From: Succinimonas amylolytica DSM 2873 | GTDB taxonomy: Bacteria > Pseudomonadota > Gammaproteobacteria > Enterobacterales > Succinivibrionaceae | Assembly: GCF_000378405.1 (NCBI RefSeq) | Contig: NZ_KB899636.1 | Span: 1,902,930 to 1,944,494, forward strand | Length of the DNA: 41,565 nt | Reading direction: 5' to 3' | Shown here: positions 1 to 7,358 of the stretch, piece after piece | Layout of the letters: each line of letters begins with the position of its first letter | How positions within the stretch are numbered: position 1 is the first letter of the stretch | Program-made: the position numbers and the translations under genes | Notes under the pieces: generated by a model | What the model was told of the DNA's origin: nothing | Database searches by the model: none | Seen by the model: only the letters and a program-made list of their open reading frames with translations

Positions 1-1
1 A

Positions 2-511
2 ATAGTCAGGGCCAGTGAGGAATCACAGTTCTTAGGTTTTGCTTTCACTCAGCGTGTGAGCCAAAAATTAAAGGACGCCTATCCGGGTACACGTTATTTC
101 CCAACGGTTCATAAGAAGAAGCGTGTGAAGTTTGCAAACTCCGTCAAAGAAATCCTCGATAGAAGGGCAAAAGGTGGTATAGCCACGGTCAAGCGTAAGC
201 TGGAAATGAAGATACGCGGATGGAGTAATTATTTCTACGGGGCTGTTCCAGACTCGTGGATGAAAGAAACGGATGCGTGGATCAGAAGGCGTGTCAGGCA
301 GCTTCTCTGGAAGCAGTGGAAGAAGCCGGGCAAAAGGCTTGAGGAGTTCAGGAAAAGGGCGAAGCGAGTTCCTTTAAAATCCGAATATGCGTATTCCTCT
401 AATAGGTACTGGACTATGTCCATGACTCCTGTAATTCACAGAATTCTTAGTAATAAGCGTCTGCTGAGTGAGGGATGGGCTACTTTGGAACAGTTTGCGT
501 GGAAGGGCTGA
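2..511 (+). CDS. ltrA: Group II intron maturase/reverse transcriptase, C-terminal part
   Basis: The reading frame is open from base 2 and its true start is upstream of the window, so the GTG at 56 is not the start. The visible 169 codons begin with a QFLGFAF stretch, which in these proteins follows the reverse transcriptase palm. They continue through the basic maturase (X) domain with IRGWSNYFYG and VRQLLWKQWKKPGKR, and end with the usual YWTMSMTPVIHRILSNKRL segment. The family reverse-transcribes the intron RNA and helps it fold and splice. No Cys/His zinc-finger endonuclease follows the X domain; the frame stops about 20 residues after the last conserved block. The domain V RNA starts 30 bases after the stop, as expected for an ORF in domain IV. 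Confidence 0.9.
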   Translation: MVRASEESQFLGFAFTQRVSQKLKDAYPGTRYFPTVHKKKRVKFANSVKEILDRRAKGGIATVKRKLEMKIRGWSNYFYGAVPDSWMKETDAWIRRRVRQLLWKQWKKPGKRLEEFRKRAKRVPLKSEYAYSSNRYWTMSMTPVIHRILSNKRLLSEGWATLEQFAWKG

Positions 512-541
512 TATATTTACTTCTGCGTTTATCGTTTTGAA

Positions 542-606
542 CCGCCGAATGCGGATCCGCACGTTCGGTGGTGTGGGAGGGGTGAGTTAGGCTCCCCCTA
601 CCCGAT
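542..606 (+). ncRNA. Group II intron RNA domains V and VI
   Basis: Bases 542-549 pair with 564-571 as the lower stem of domain V. A CG bulge (562-563) and an upper stem of four pairs follow, capped by a GAUC loop. The position of the catalytic triad reads CGC instead of the commoner AGC. Domain VI follows: GGG (575-577) pairs with CCC (601-603), A578 with U599, and GGGG (579-582) with CCCC (595-598). This leaves A600 bulged seven bases from the 3' end, where the branch-point adenosine belongs. The pairings were worked out by eye. Confidence 0.8.
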
Positions 607-938
607 GTCTGTACTCCGGGAAATATGCTTCAGGTTCTCCCTGCCGGGATTATTTTGGCAGGAACAGCCGGATCAGGGCTTAGGGGATTTTTGTCCGGTG
701 CTGAATGCCCGGTGGCGATTTCTATATGCGCGGATTTCCCGGAGTCTGCGAAACGGCAGGGGCATTTATGATATAATTCCGCTGCCGGAGGCGTTTCTCC
801 GGAGCTTTTCGGGGACACCGTTCGGACTGTCGCCGGACTGCGTGTGATATGACGGGCTTCCGGAATTTTTCCGGTGCCGTCAGAGGTGATAAAGGTACGG
901 TTACCTTTATTCAGTAATTATCCATAGGCCGCTTAGAA
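607..938 (+). other. Intergenic region between the intron and serC
   Basis: No supported gene lies in these 332 bases. A hairpin CCTGCC/GGCAGG (640-645 with 657-662) stands close to the intron end and lacks a T tract. A second hairpin has GACGG 851-855 with CCGTC 877-881 outside and CCGGAA 860-865 with TTCCGG 869-874 inside. It sits in the likely serC leader. A TATAAT hexamer at 772-777 has no convincing -35 element. Confidence 0.5.
890..909. promoter_or_regulatory. Perfect inverted repeat upstream of serC
   Basis: TAAAGGTA (890-897) and TACCTTTA (902-909) form a perfect 8-base inverted repeat around a CGGT spacer. It ends 29 bases before the serC start. It could be an operator or a short leader hairpin. 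It is not a normal terminator because the T run is inside the arm. The protein that would bind it is unknown. Confidence 0.4.
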
Positions 939-2027
939 ATGAGTAAAGTTTATAATTTTTCAGCTGGACCTTCCATGCTTCCCGAGCCGGTGATGGCCAG
1001 GGCACAGAAGGAGTTTCTTAACTATAACGGACTGGGCATGAGCGTTATCGAAATGTCTCATCGTTCCAAGGAATATCAGGCTCTTGCTGACGAAGCGGTC
1101 CAGGATCTTCGGGATATCATGAAGCTTCCGGATAATTACAAGGTTCTCTTTATGCACGGCGGCGGCCGCGGCATGTTTGCCAGCGTTCCCATGAATCTGG
1201 CCGCCAAAGACGGTACTGCCGACTATGTTCATACCGGAGCCTGGTCCGGATATGCTCTTAAGGAGGCCAGGAAATATACCGGTGTTAACGCCATTGAACT
1301 GGAATGCCTGAATGAGAAGGGCCAGCATTCTCTGAATATGGATGCGCTGAAGCTGGATCCGCAGGCCGCCTATGTTCACTACTGCATGAACGAAACCATT
1401 CACGGCATCGAGATTTTTGAGCCGCTGAATACCGGCAGTGTCCCTCTGGTGGCTGATGCCTCTTCAACGATTCTGTCCCGGCCGGTGGATGTGAGCAAGT
1501 TCGGTATTATCTATGCCGGTGCACAGAAGAATATCGGACCGTCCGGTTTCTGTGTGGTCATTATCCGCGAAGATCTTATCCGCGAGGCAGCTCCCTTCAC
1601 TCCCGATATCTGCGACTTCAGAATCACCTGCGACAAGGGATCCATGTTCAATACTCCGAATACCTTCGCCTGGTATCTTTCCGGACTGGTGTTCAAGTGG
1701 ATCCGGGATGAGATTGGCGGTCTGGAGGCGATGGAAAAGCGCAATGCTGCAAAAGCCGCACTGCTTTATGATTTTATTGATTCCTCAGACGGCTACTACG
1801 TAAACAGCGTGGATCCGGCATACCGTTCCCGCATGAATGTAGTGTTCAATCTCCGTGACGAATCTCTGAATGAGGCCTTCCTGAAAGAGGCCAAGGAAGC
1901 CGGTCTGGTAGGTCTCAAGGGCCACCGTGTTCTTGGAGGCATGCGTGCCAGTCTTTATAATGCGATGCCACTGGAGGGCGTGCAGGCTCTTACCGAGTTT
2001 ATGGACAGCTTTAAGAGCCGGCACTGA
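939..2027 (+). CDS. serC: Phosphoserine aminotransferase
   Basis: This is a 362-residue class V aminotransferase that matches SerC along its whole length and at the family's usual size. SerC converts 3-phosphohydroxypyruvate to phosphoserine with glutamate in serine synthesis. The same enzyme acts on the 4-phosphohydroxythreonine branch of pyridoxal phosphate synthesis. The N-terminal NFSAGPSMLP, the HGGGRG loop near residues 73-78 and the PLP-lysine motif AGAQKNIGP with Lys197 are all present. The C-terminus keeps the conserved GGMRASLYNAMPLEGV block. The ATG at 939 gives the correct N-terminus, but the ribosome binding site before it is weak. The gene stands alone, with leader structures upstream and a terminator downstream. 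It is cytoplasmic. Confidence 0.97.
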   Translation: MSKVYNFSAGPSMLPEPVMARAQKEFLNYNGLGMSVIEMSHRSKEYQALADEAVQDLRDIMKLPDNYKVLFMHGGGRGMFASVPMNLAAKDGTADYVHTGAWSGYALKEARKYTGVNAIELECLNEKGQHSLNMDALKLDPQAAYVHYCMNETIHGIEIFEPLNTGSVPLVADASSTILSRPVDVSKFGIIYAGAQKNIGPSGFCVVIIREDLIREAAPFTPDICDFRITCDKGSMFNTPNTFAWYLSGLVFKWIRDEIGGLEAMEKRNAAKAALLYDFIDSSDGYYVNSVDPAYRSRMNVVFNLRDESLNEAFLKEAKEAGLVGLKGHRVLGGMRASLYNAMPLEGVQALTEFMDSFKSRH

Positions 2028-2104
2028 TTCTCCGGGGATCTGAAATGACTCCCGCTCCTCTCCTGCCGGGAAAGGAGCTTTGAGCCGGATATGACCTGGC
2101 TCTG

Positions 2105-2150
2105 AAAGGCATGGCCGCGAACAGCGGCTGTGCCTTTCTGTTTTTGTTTT
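2105..2150 (+). terminator. Rho-independent terminator of serC
   Basis: AAAGGCA and GCCGC pair with GCGGC and TGCCTTT around a GAACA loop. The stem is followed by CTGTTTTTGTTTT. It lies about 80 bases after the serC stop. Confidence 0.85.
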
Positions 2151-2224
2151 GGAGAAGGTTTTGTCCTGCGAATCCAGGAAGAGCCAATTTATTCAGAAGC
2201 CGCTAATTTGTAAGGACGGCAGTA

Positions 2225-3412
2225 TCAGTCCGGACGCTTCTGCCCGGCAAGCCCTGCGGTCAGGGTGCAGCATTTCCGGAACAGGAGGTACAGCTGGTTG
2301 CGGATCCTGAAAATCCGGTTCTGCCGGGTTCCTTCAGGATGGTTCAGCAGAACGGAGACTACTTCTTCTGCGGAAGCCTCGCAGCCGGTGTCCCAGTTAA
2401 AGTAGCGGGGATAGAGGATAAGGGATCCGATAACCAGATCCGTAATATCGGTGATGACGTTTGCACGGCGTTTACGGGCCGCTACTGCAATTTCGTTTCC
2501 ATCCAGCGCACAGATGTCTTCGGTAAGACCGTAGCCGGCGTAAAACGGCATGCCATAGCAGACCACCTTTTTTCCCCGGAGCAGAGCTTCAAAACCGGTG
2601 AGGGAGCACATGGTATGAATCTCGTCTGCGATTTCCGCCAGATCCAGAGGGCTGTAGCTGTCGGTGCACAGAAAATCGACATGATGCTTAAGCTCGTCCT
2701 TTTCCGGAAAGCCGTTGCGAAGTCCGCTCAGGACATCGGGATGGATTTTTACGATGATAAGTGCCCGGGGATTATCCTTCCGGACTCTGCGAATGAGGGA
2801 GAGATTGTTATAGCCCAGTCCGCCCAGAACCACCGAGGCATCCTGATCCACCTGAGCGGGGATAAAAATAACCCGATCGAATTTTCCGGGATTCTCCCGG
2901 AGCAGAGCGGCAACCTCGTGTACCGGATTAATGCGGCAGCCGCTGCGGTATTTTGTTATCCCGCCGTCAATAACGATCCGGCGGAGCCTGTCAGCCCGGG
3001 TGCGGAGTTCCTGATAATCAGAACGGGTACGGAGAGATGTCAGAATGTTTTCCAGATCCGACGGACCGGAAGGATCGTAGTAAATTCCGGATCTGTCCAG
3101 GGCCAGAGAGTAGGGATAGAAAAAGTTGCAGCCGAGGCCGTTGGATCTGATAAAGGCATCTTCGATTCTGATAACTGGAATGCCCCGGGCGGCGAGATCC
3201 CTAGCCAGATTCCTGAGTTTCGTACAGTGGGCTTCATTGGAAGCCCAGAATGCCACAATGTCATCGTCGCCTGGTTTTGCAGAAAGCTGCCCGGTGTTCA
3301 GCCGGTGTTTCAGACTTCTTATTCCGGCGAATCTGATCCGGTATCCCTTAAAAAACGCCGGCAGTACCCTGCGTTTCCAGAAGGTGGTCATTACAAAGGT
3401 TACAGTGGTCAT
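2225..3412 (-). CDS. KpsC/LipA-type capsule glycosyltransferase, single module
   Basis: This 395-residue protein belongs to the capsule polysaccharide synthesis family of KpsC (beta-Kdo transferases that build the lipid-linked Kdo linker of capsules). Family marks are IEDAFIRSNGLG near residue 83, SLALDRSGIYYDPSGPSDLE, KIHPDV, and the long SLTGFEALLRGKKVVCYG - PFYAGYGLTED block. Full KpsC has two such modules in tandem (about 650-700 residues); this protein has one. No kps transport, kdsB or polymerase genes are near it, which is unusual. The start codon has no strong Shine-Dalgarno sequence. The exact sugar and acceptor cannot be told from the sequence. It is probably cytoplasmic or membrane-peripheral. 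Confidence 0.8.
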   Translation of the reverse strand: MTTVTFVMTTFWKRRVLPAFFKGYRIRFAGIRSLKHRLNTGQLSAKPGDDDIVAFWASNEAHCTKLRNLARDLAARGIPVIRIEDAFIRSNGLGCNFFYPYSLALDRSGIYYDPSGPSDLENILTSLRTRSDYQELRTRADRLRRIVIDGGITKYRSGCRINPVHEVAALLRENPGKFDRVIFIPAQVDQDASVVLGGLGYNNLSLIRRVRKDNPRALIIVKIHPDVLSGLRNGFPEKDELKHHVDFLCTDSYSPLDLAEIADEIHTMCSLTGFEALLRGKKVVCYGMPFYAGYGLTEDICALDGNEIAVAARKRRANVITDITDLVIGSLILYPRYFNWDTGCEASAEEVVSVLLNHPEGTRQNRIFRIRNQLYLLFRKCCTLTAGLAGQKRPD

Positions 3413-3503
3413 AAAGCGAAATTCTCAGATCCGGGGAACGGAACCGGGAAGCCTTGTCCGGATGGCTATGAACAGCCGAAAATAAGCTCCCGTTTCTCCG
3501 CCA

Positions 3504-4133
3504 TTATCTTTTATGGATAATAAACCCGGCACCGGCTAGGAGGCCGCCAATAGCTCCGTAGAGGTGGGACGGGGCCGATACCCTATAGTTTGCTGCCTCG
3601 TTCACCTGCTGTCTCAGCGAGGTGAAATTGAAATTGCTGCCATACAGGTTGCGGGTAATTTCGTCGAACCCGAACTGGGGATGATTGAAATCGATGTAGA
3701 TTTTAATGCCGATAGCGGCCAGAATCACGGCTCCTTTCCAGTCCTTTTCCAGAAACAGTCTGGCCAGTGCTGCGGCGGCTGCCATGCCGTGCAGGGCTCC
3801 GGACATGCCGGCGTACTCCGTGGTATCAGTAAGGAAGAATATTCCCAGGGTGACACAGATTCCCGAAAACACAAACGAAGTCAGGCGGTGTCCCCAGGTG
3901 GCACATGATTCTCCGAAGAAGAAAAACCATATCAGAAACAGGCCGGCAAGATTTTCCACAAGATGCTGGGTGTCGTAATGGGCGAAATTTCCGGTCAGGA
4001 ACTGCCAGTACTCATGTCCGTGAGAAATGTCCCAGCGGCTGAGACTCCAGATTACCGGATGTTCAAGCGAACACGCCAGAGCTGCGGCAACCAGAAGTGC
4101 AAATACAATAATGTTGATGACCTGTCCTTTCAT
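3504..4133 (-). CDS. rrtA: Rhombosortase (GlyGly-CTERM protease)
   Basis: This is a rhomboid-family intramembrane serine protease of the rhombosortase type. It cleaves the C-terminal GlyGly-CTERM tail of exported proteins, often type II secretion substrates. The ATG at 4133 is preceded by AGGA at a proper distance and gives a 209-residue protein starting MKGQVINIIVFALL. The larger frame upstream of it lacks a signal. The motifs are YWQFLTGNFAH, the HLVENLAGL segment, the Ser motif GMSGALHG (Ser111) and a C-terminal SHLYGAIGG helix supplying His190. About six membrane helices are visible. No protein in this window shows a GlyGly-CTERM tail, so its substrates must be elsewhere. It lies 91 bases upstream of the KpsC-like gene and may be co-transcribed with it. 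Confidence 0.85.
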   Translation of the reverse strand: MKGQVINIIVFALLVAAALACSLEHPVIWSLSRWDISHGHEYWQFLTGNFAHYDTQHLVENLAGLFLIWFFFFGESCATWGHRLTSFVFSGICVTLGIFFLTDTTEYAGMSGALHGMAAAAALARLFLEKDWKGAVILAAIGIKIYIDFNHPQFGFDEITRNLYGSNFNFTSLRQQVNEAANYRVSAPSHLYGAIGGLLAGAGFIIHKR

Positions 4134-4584
4134 AAGAAATCCTGATGAAGAAGAAACGGATGAAATATCTGAGAAAGCGGTACCCGGGATAAAAAGGGAA
4201 TCCGATTCCGCCCAGATAATTATAGGCCTTTTGCGGAGCATTATCCATAACTTCAGGGACGTATTATTAAGGAGTGCCGAAACCTGAGAAGATCTTAAAT
4301 AGAATTTGCCCGGATTTATATGACGGATCCTGCCGGTCAGTTTACTGCGGGAAAGCAGAACTGTTTATCAAAAATATCCGATAATCAGGAAATTATTAAG
4401 AGCGTGAACAACTCCTGAGGTGATGAAATACCGCGTTCTCCGAAAGTATATTTACAGGCGCAAATATCAGTATTGAAGTAAAAATGATACTGAGAATAAT
4501 TCCTTACTGCCAGTGATAGGAAGGGAAATGTAAAAAGGAGAATTATTAACCGATTATCAGAAATGATGGCGGACAATGATGAAA
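4134..4584. other. Intergenic region, AT-rich
   Basis: No supported gene, RNA or repeat is seen in these roughly 450 bases. They lie upstream of the rhombosortase and beyond the terminator of the H-NS gene, so they should hold the rhombosortase promoter. No convincing promoter hexamer pair was found. Confidence 0.4.
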
Positions 4585-4611
4585 TTAAAAGGCTTCTCTA
4601 TGAGAGAAGCC
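4585..4611 (-). terminator. Rho-independent terminator of the H-NS gene
   Basis: On the minus strand GGCTTCTC and GAGAAGCC form a perfect 8-base stem (4591-4611), followed by TTTTAATTT. It lies just beyond the stop of the H-NS gene. Confidence 0.85.
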
Positions 4612-4637
4612 AAATCAAAAGAAGTAATAATTAAAAA

Positions 4638-5129
4638 TTACTGAGCATTCATCTGCTGTTCGATGGCGGCAATTTCATCATCGGACATTCTGTAGTGTTC
4701 CTTGTCAGTAATTCCGTCAGCATCCATGCGTTCCTTGAGAGGAAGCGGAGTTTTGCCCTGACCGGTCCAAAGCTTTTCCTCGCCGGCAAGAGTGGTGTAG
4801 CGGTACTTAGGAACAACAGGCTTTCTCGGCTTGCGCTCTTTCTTCTCTGAAGGGGCGGTATTCTTAGTATAGTGAGCAAGGAAATCCTCTTCGGAGATGC
4901 CGGAGCTTTCGCGAATGGCATCAATCTGCTTCAGGGCTTCTTCATAAGCCTTAAGACGATTTTCGCGGTCGGCAATTTCCTGCTTGCGTTCCTCAATAAC
5001 CTGATTAACCTTGGTGATAATATCCTGGAGTTCGGCTATGGTTAAATCCTTGGTAGCGGTTTTAAGTGATTTAACGGTGCTGAGAGCACTTTTTAAAGCA
5101 TTTGCTTTGGTTTCATGAGAAAAAGCCAT
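4638..5129 (-). CDS. hns: H-NS family nucleoid protein
   Basis: This 163-residue protein has the two-part layout of H-NS, a nucleoid protein that silences AT-rich and foreign DNA. A long helical, coiled-coil-rich oligomerisation region fills about residues 1-75, with many Glu, Lys and Leu. A basic linker (KKERKPRKP) near 96-103 leads to the C-terminal DNA-binding domain. That domain carries YRYTTLAGEEKLWTGQGKTP (109-128); the QGK loop corresponds to the QGR minor-groove hook of H-NS. The protein is somewhat longer than the 137 residues of enterobacterial H-NS, with an acidic C-terminal tail of about 30 residues. The start has AAGGA in place and an AT-rich promoter, and the gene is monocistronic. 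It could silence the AT-rich block near 18-20 kb. Confidence 0.88.
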   Translation of the reverse strand: MAFSHETKANALKSALSTVKSLKTATKDLTIAELQDIITKVNQVIEERKQEIADRENRLKAYEEALKQIDAIRESSGISEEDFLAHYTKNTAPSEKKERKPRKPVVPKYRYTTLAGEEKLWTGQGKTPLPLKERMDADGITDKEHYRMSDDEIAAIEQQMNAQ

Positions 5130-5170
5130 TATTCATTCCTTGTTATCTTTCTAATGAATTCGTTTACTCT

Positions 5171-5198
5171 ATTATACACAGTTTTTTATGGTTTAAAA
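5171..5198 (-). promoter_or_regulatory. Candidate promoter of the H-NS gene
   Basis: On the minus strand a perfect TATAAT (-10, bases 5171-5176) is preceded at 16 bases by a weak TTTTAA (-35, 5193-5198). The start codon lies about 40 bases further on. The surrounding A and T tracts are typical of curved H-NS-autoregulated promoters, which is an inference. Confidence 0.45.
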
Positions 5199-5655
5199 TG
5201 TTTTTACTAATTTTTTTTTCAAACTTTAATAAAATCGAAATCAGCACTGCAAAAGTACCGGTTCAAATCTCGAAAAACGGTTAAAAACTAAACTAGATAA
5301 TTGTGATAAAACCTGATAACTGAATTCCGGAACAATGCTGCGGTACAATTATTCAAATGCTTTTTAGGCGGCTTTGCCGATGTGTGATTATTGATTAATT
5401 ATAGCGGTTGCGGAAGGATGATATTCCTGGTGTATATACAGGATTTAAATATTCGTCCGAATATGATAAATTCGTTATTTTCTGATGTTGCAAAATATTA
5501 AGTATCCGTATTTTCAGGAGGGAAGGATTAAATTCCCGGAGGAAAATCGCTCTTTCGGAGATATGAAAGCGGGCTCAGGAATTATGAGTATTCTGATTAT
5601 TATGCAGTTCTGAGAAGCACCGGAATGGAGGAAATTGCATACACTTTTGCCGGGT
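5199..5655. other. AT-rich intergenic region
   Basis: No supported gene is seen. The sequence is AT-rich with T tracts near 5211-5218. It separates the H-NS promoter from the terminator of the EAL-HDOD gene. Nothing else could be identified. Confidence 0.4.
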
Positions 5656-5683
5656 AAAAAAAAACCGGCATAGCACCGGCTTT
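5656..5683 (-). terminator. Rho-independent terminator of the EAL-HDOD gene
   Basis: On the minus strand AAAGCCGG and CCGGTTTT pair (one G-T pair) around a seven-base loop, and a run of nine T follows. It lies about 20 bases after the gene's stop. Confidence 0.75.
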
Positions 5684-5700
5684 ATAACAAGAATCGGAGA

Positions 5701-6924
5701 TCAGCTCTTCATGAATTTTCCGGCCCATTCGTTGGACTGCTGATAGATTTCAATTGCCCGGGATTCGGTAATGCCCAGTCTCTTGGCACGGAGAGTTACA
5801 GTGTCAAAATCCAGATTTTCATAATCCTTTACGAAGTTGAGGTAGAAGGCCATCTCTCCCTTGTTTTTGAGTATGGCCTCCTTAATGGGAGCTGAGATGG
5901 GCATTTCGTCCATAATCTCCTTCATATCCTTCTGCATGATGGTGTCCAGGAGGGAAAACAGGCCGCACAGAAAAGCCTCGTCGGGATCCGTATGACCTTT
6001 TCTTTCCTTGGAAAGCATTTCGCAGAAGGCTGCTCTGGTCAGGGACATCTGATAGAGCTCTGAGGGGGCGTCATTCCCCAGTGATGTGGCGGAGATCAGG
6101 TATACGAAGCGCCGGAGCTCCTGCTTGCCCATATATACCACCGCATGGCGGAACGAGGTGATGGGCTCGGAACCGTAGCGGACGTTGTTGGCATAGCGCA
6201 GAAGCTTGTATGCCAGAGACAGGTCCTGCTTAAGCAGCTTTTCTACAGCGTCATAATTGATTTCAATAGAGGCAACCTCCCGGAAAAGCTGCATCACTGT
6301 CATTTGATTCTGGGATAGTGCACGATCCTTGACTATTATCGGTTTGGAGAAGAAGTAGCCCTGATAGAGGGTACATCCTATTTGCTGTGCTGCGTCAAAA
6401 TCCTCGGGGGTTTCGATTTTTTCCGCCAGAAATGAGAGATTGGGGAAACGGGTATGCTTGGAAATATAGCTTCTGATAACCGGTACCGGATAGGCCCTGA
6501 AATCGAATTTAATAATGTCTACAAAAAGCAGGAAACGCTCCCAGTCCGGGCTCATGTTGAAATCGTCCAGGGCAATGCGGAATCCTTTTGATTTCAGACT
6601 CTTGATGTGCTCAAAAAGGGAATCGTTGGGCACGCAGTCTTCAAGAACCTCAATCACTACCTGGTCAACCGGCAGAAAATCAATGATGTTGTGTACAAAC
6701 AGAGGATAGGGGAAATTTATAAAACAGAGCTTGTCGCCTACGAGAGATGAAATTTTGTTGTCTATAAACTGCTGTGTAATCAGGGTTGCTGTTGCAGCCT
6801 CTGCGGTGATTTCCTTAGGGTAGGCGTTAGTAAGCCCGTTACGATACAGAAGCTCATATCCTACTGTATTTTTATCGGCGTCTAGTATCGGCTGTTTCGC
6901 CACATAGGAGAACATCTCGCTCAT
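5701..6924 (-). CDS. EAL-HDOD signalling protein (YuxH/CdgJ type)
   Basis: An N-terminal EAL-like domain (about residues 5-215) is joined to an HDOD domain (about 225-395). This is the architecture of YuxH and CdgJ, regulators tied to motility and c-di-GMP networks. The EAL signature is YELLYR (23-28). Several acidic and Lys/Gln positions remain (ALDDF near 118, IKFDF, AEKIET, YQGYFFSKP near 187). Loop 6 reads DDFNMS instead of DDFG-T/S-G, so phosphodiesterase activity is doubtful. The HDOD part has LLKQDLSLAYKLLRYAN and ITSFRHAVVYMGKQELRRFV. The ATG at 6924 has GGGGA at the right distance; an in-frame ATG 14 codons upstream has none. The gene is monocistronic with a promoter at 6987-7015. 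No transmembrane segment is seen. Confidence 0.88.
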   Translation of the reverse strand: MSEMFSYVAKQPILDADKNTVGYELLYRNGLTNAYPKEITAEAATATLITQQFIDNKISSLVGDKLCFINFPYPLFVHNIIDFLPVDQVVIEVLEDCVPNDSLFEHIKSLKSKGFRIALDDFNMSPDWERFLLFVDIIKFDFRAYPVPVIRSYISKHTRFPNLSFLAEKIETPEDFDAAQQIGCTLYQGYFFSKPIIVKDRALSQNQMTVMQLFREVASIEINYDAVEKLLKQDLSLAYKLLRYANNVRYGSEPITSFRHAVVYMGKQELRRFVYLISATSLGNDAPSELYQMSLTRAAFCEMLSKERKGHTDPDEAFLCGLFSLLDTIMQKDMKEIMDEMPISAPIKEAILKNKGEMAFYLNFVKDYENLDFDTVTLRAKRLGITESRAIEIYQQSNEWAGKFMKS

Positions 6925-7275
6925 GTTAAAAATCCCCTTCAGTACTGCTTTAAATACATATACCATTATCTTAATAAATGGGATTTTATAAAACCTGCAA
7001 ATTGCAGTCAGTCAACAAGGATCACGTTTTTTTGGCAAATATCAATAATCTTTTAACACCAGTCCCAGAAAATTCAGTCATGCTGGGACAACAGGAAAAT
7101 AAAATACTGTGAAAACGTTTGTGATATTTGGTGCGGCTCTAATTACCGGGAACGGATATCCGGCAGCGAAAACGGGAATTCCGGAACTGCCGGAGGTGAA
7201 TATATTATTTCCGAAAATCCGGCCGCTGAAGGTGAAATCATCCGGTAAAGGAATGATTTCCGGGGGACGGAAAAT
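6925..7275. other. Intergenic region upstream of the EAL-HDOD gene
   Basis: This 351-base spacer holds the EAL-HDOD promoter with its palindrome. Apart from that no gene, RNA or repeat is seen up to the terminator of the Bat operon. Confidence 0.5.
6987..7015 (-). promoter_or_regulatory. Candidate promoter with internal palindrome
   Basis: On the minus strand TTGACT (7010-7015) and TTTATA (6987-6992) are 17 bases apart. The spacer contains a perfect palindrome, CTGCAA-A-TTGCAG on the plus strand (6995-7007). A protein bound there would block the promoter, so it is a candidate operator. The regulator is unknown. Confidence 0.5.
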
Positions 7276-7304
7276 AAAAAAGGCATGACCCAATGAATCA
7301 TGCC
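7276..7304 (-). terminator. Rho-independent terminator of the Bat operon
   Basis: On the minus strand GGCATGA and TCATGCC form a perfect stem (7282-7304), followed by TTTTTTATTTT. It lies about 55 bases after batD and closes the six-gene operon. Confidence 0.88.
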
Positions 7305-7358
7305 GCAAAACGAAGTAAGAATAGATTTATCAGTGTAGTTATGTCTCCTTCATTATAA

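Larger units (their letters stand above)
1..606 (+). mobile_element. Group II intron, 3' part
   Basis: The window opens inside a group II intron. The C-terminal part of its maturase is followed by an RNA domain V-like hairpin and a domain VI-like stem with a bulged adenosine (A600). The intron probably ends at the AU dinucleotide 605-606, since group II introns end in A-pyrimidine. The 5' part, including the reverse transcriptase core and the 5' splice site, lies outside the window. The maturase stops shortly after its X/thumb region with no HNH endonuclease, which fits an endonuclease-less class. Nothing visible in this 3' part is broken, but activity cannot be judged from it. Confidence 0.85.

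Noticed and set aside
605-847. Plus-strand frame directly after the intron, as a possible interrupted gene
   Set aside because: The predicted protein has no recognisable motif, starts at the intron junction and is full of hairpin-forming sequence. It looks intergenic.
2339-3520. Long plus-strand frame of 393 codons opposite the KpsC-like gene
   Set aside because: The minus-strand product has clear family motifs; the plus-strand frame has none and no ribosome binding site.
3504-4241. Longer rhombosortase start 36 codons upstream of 4133
   Set aside because: The extra N-terminus is Ser-rich and not conserved-looking, and only the ATG at 4133 has a good ribosome binding site.
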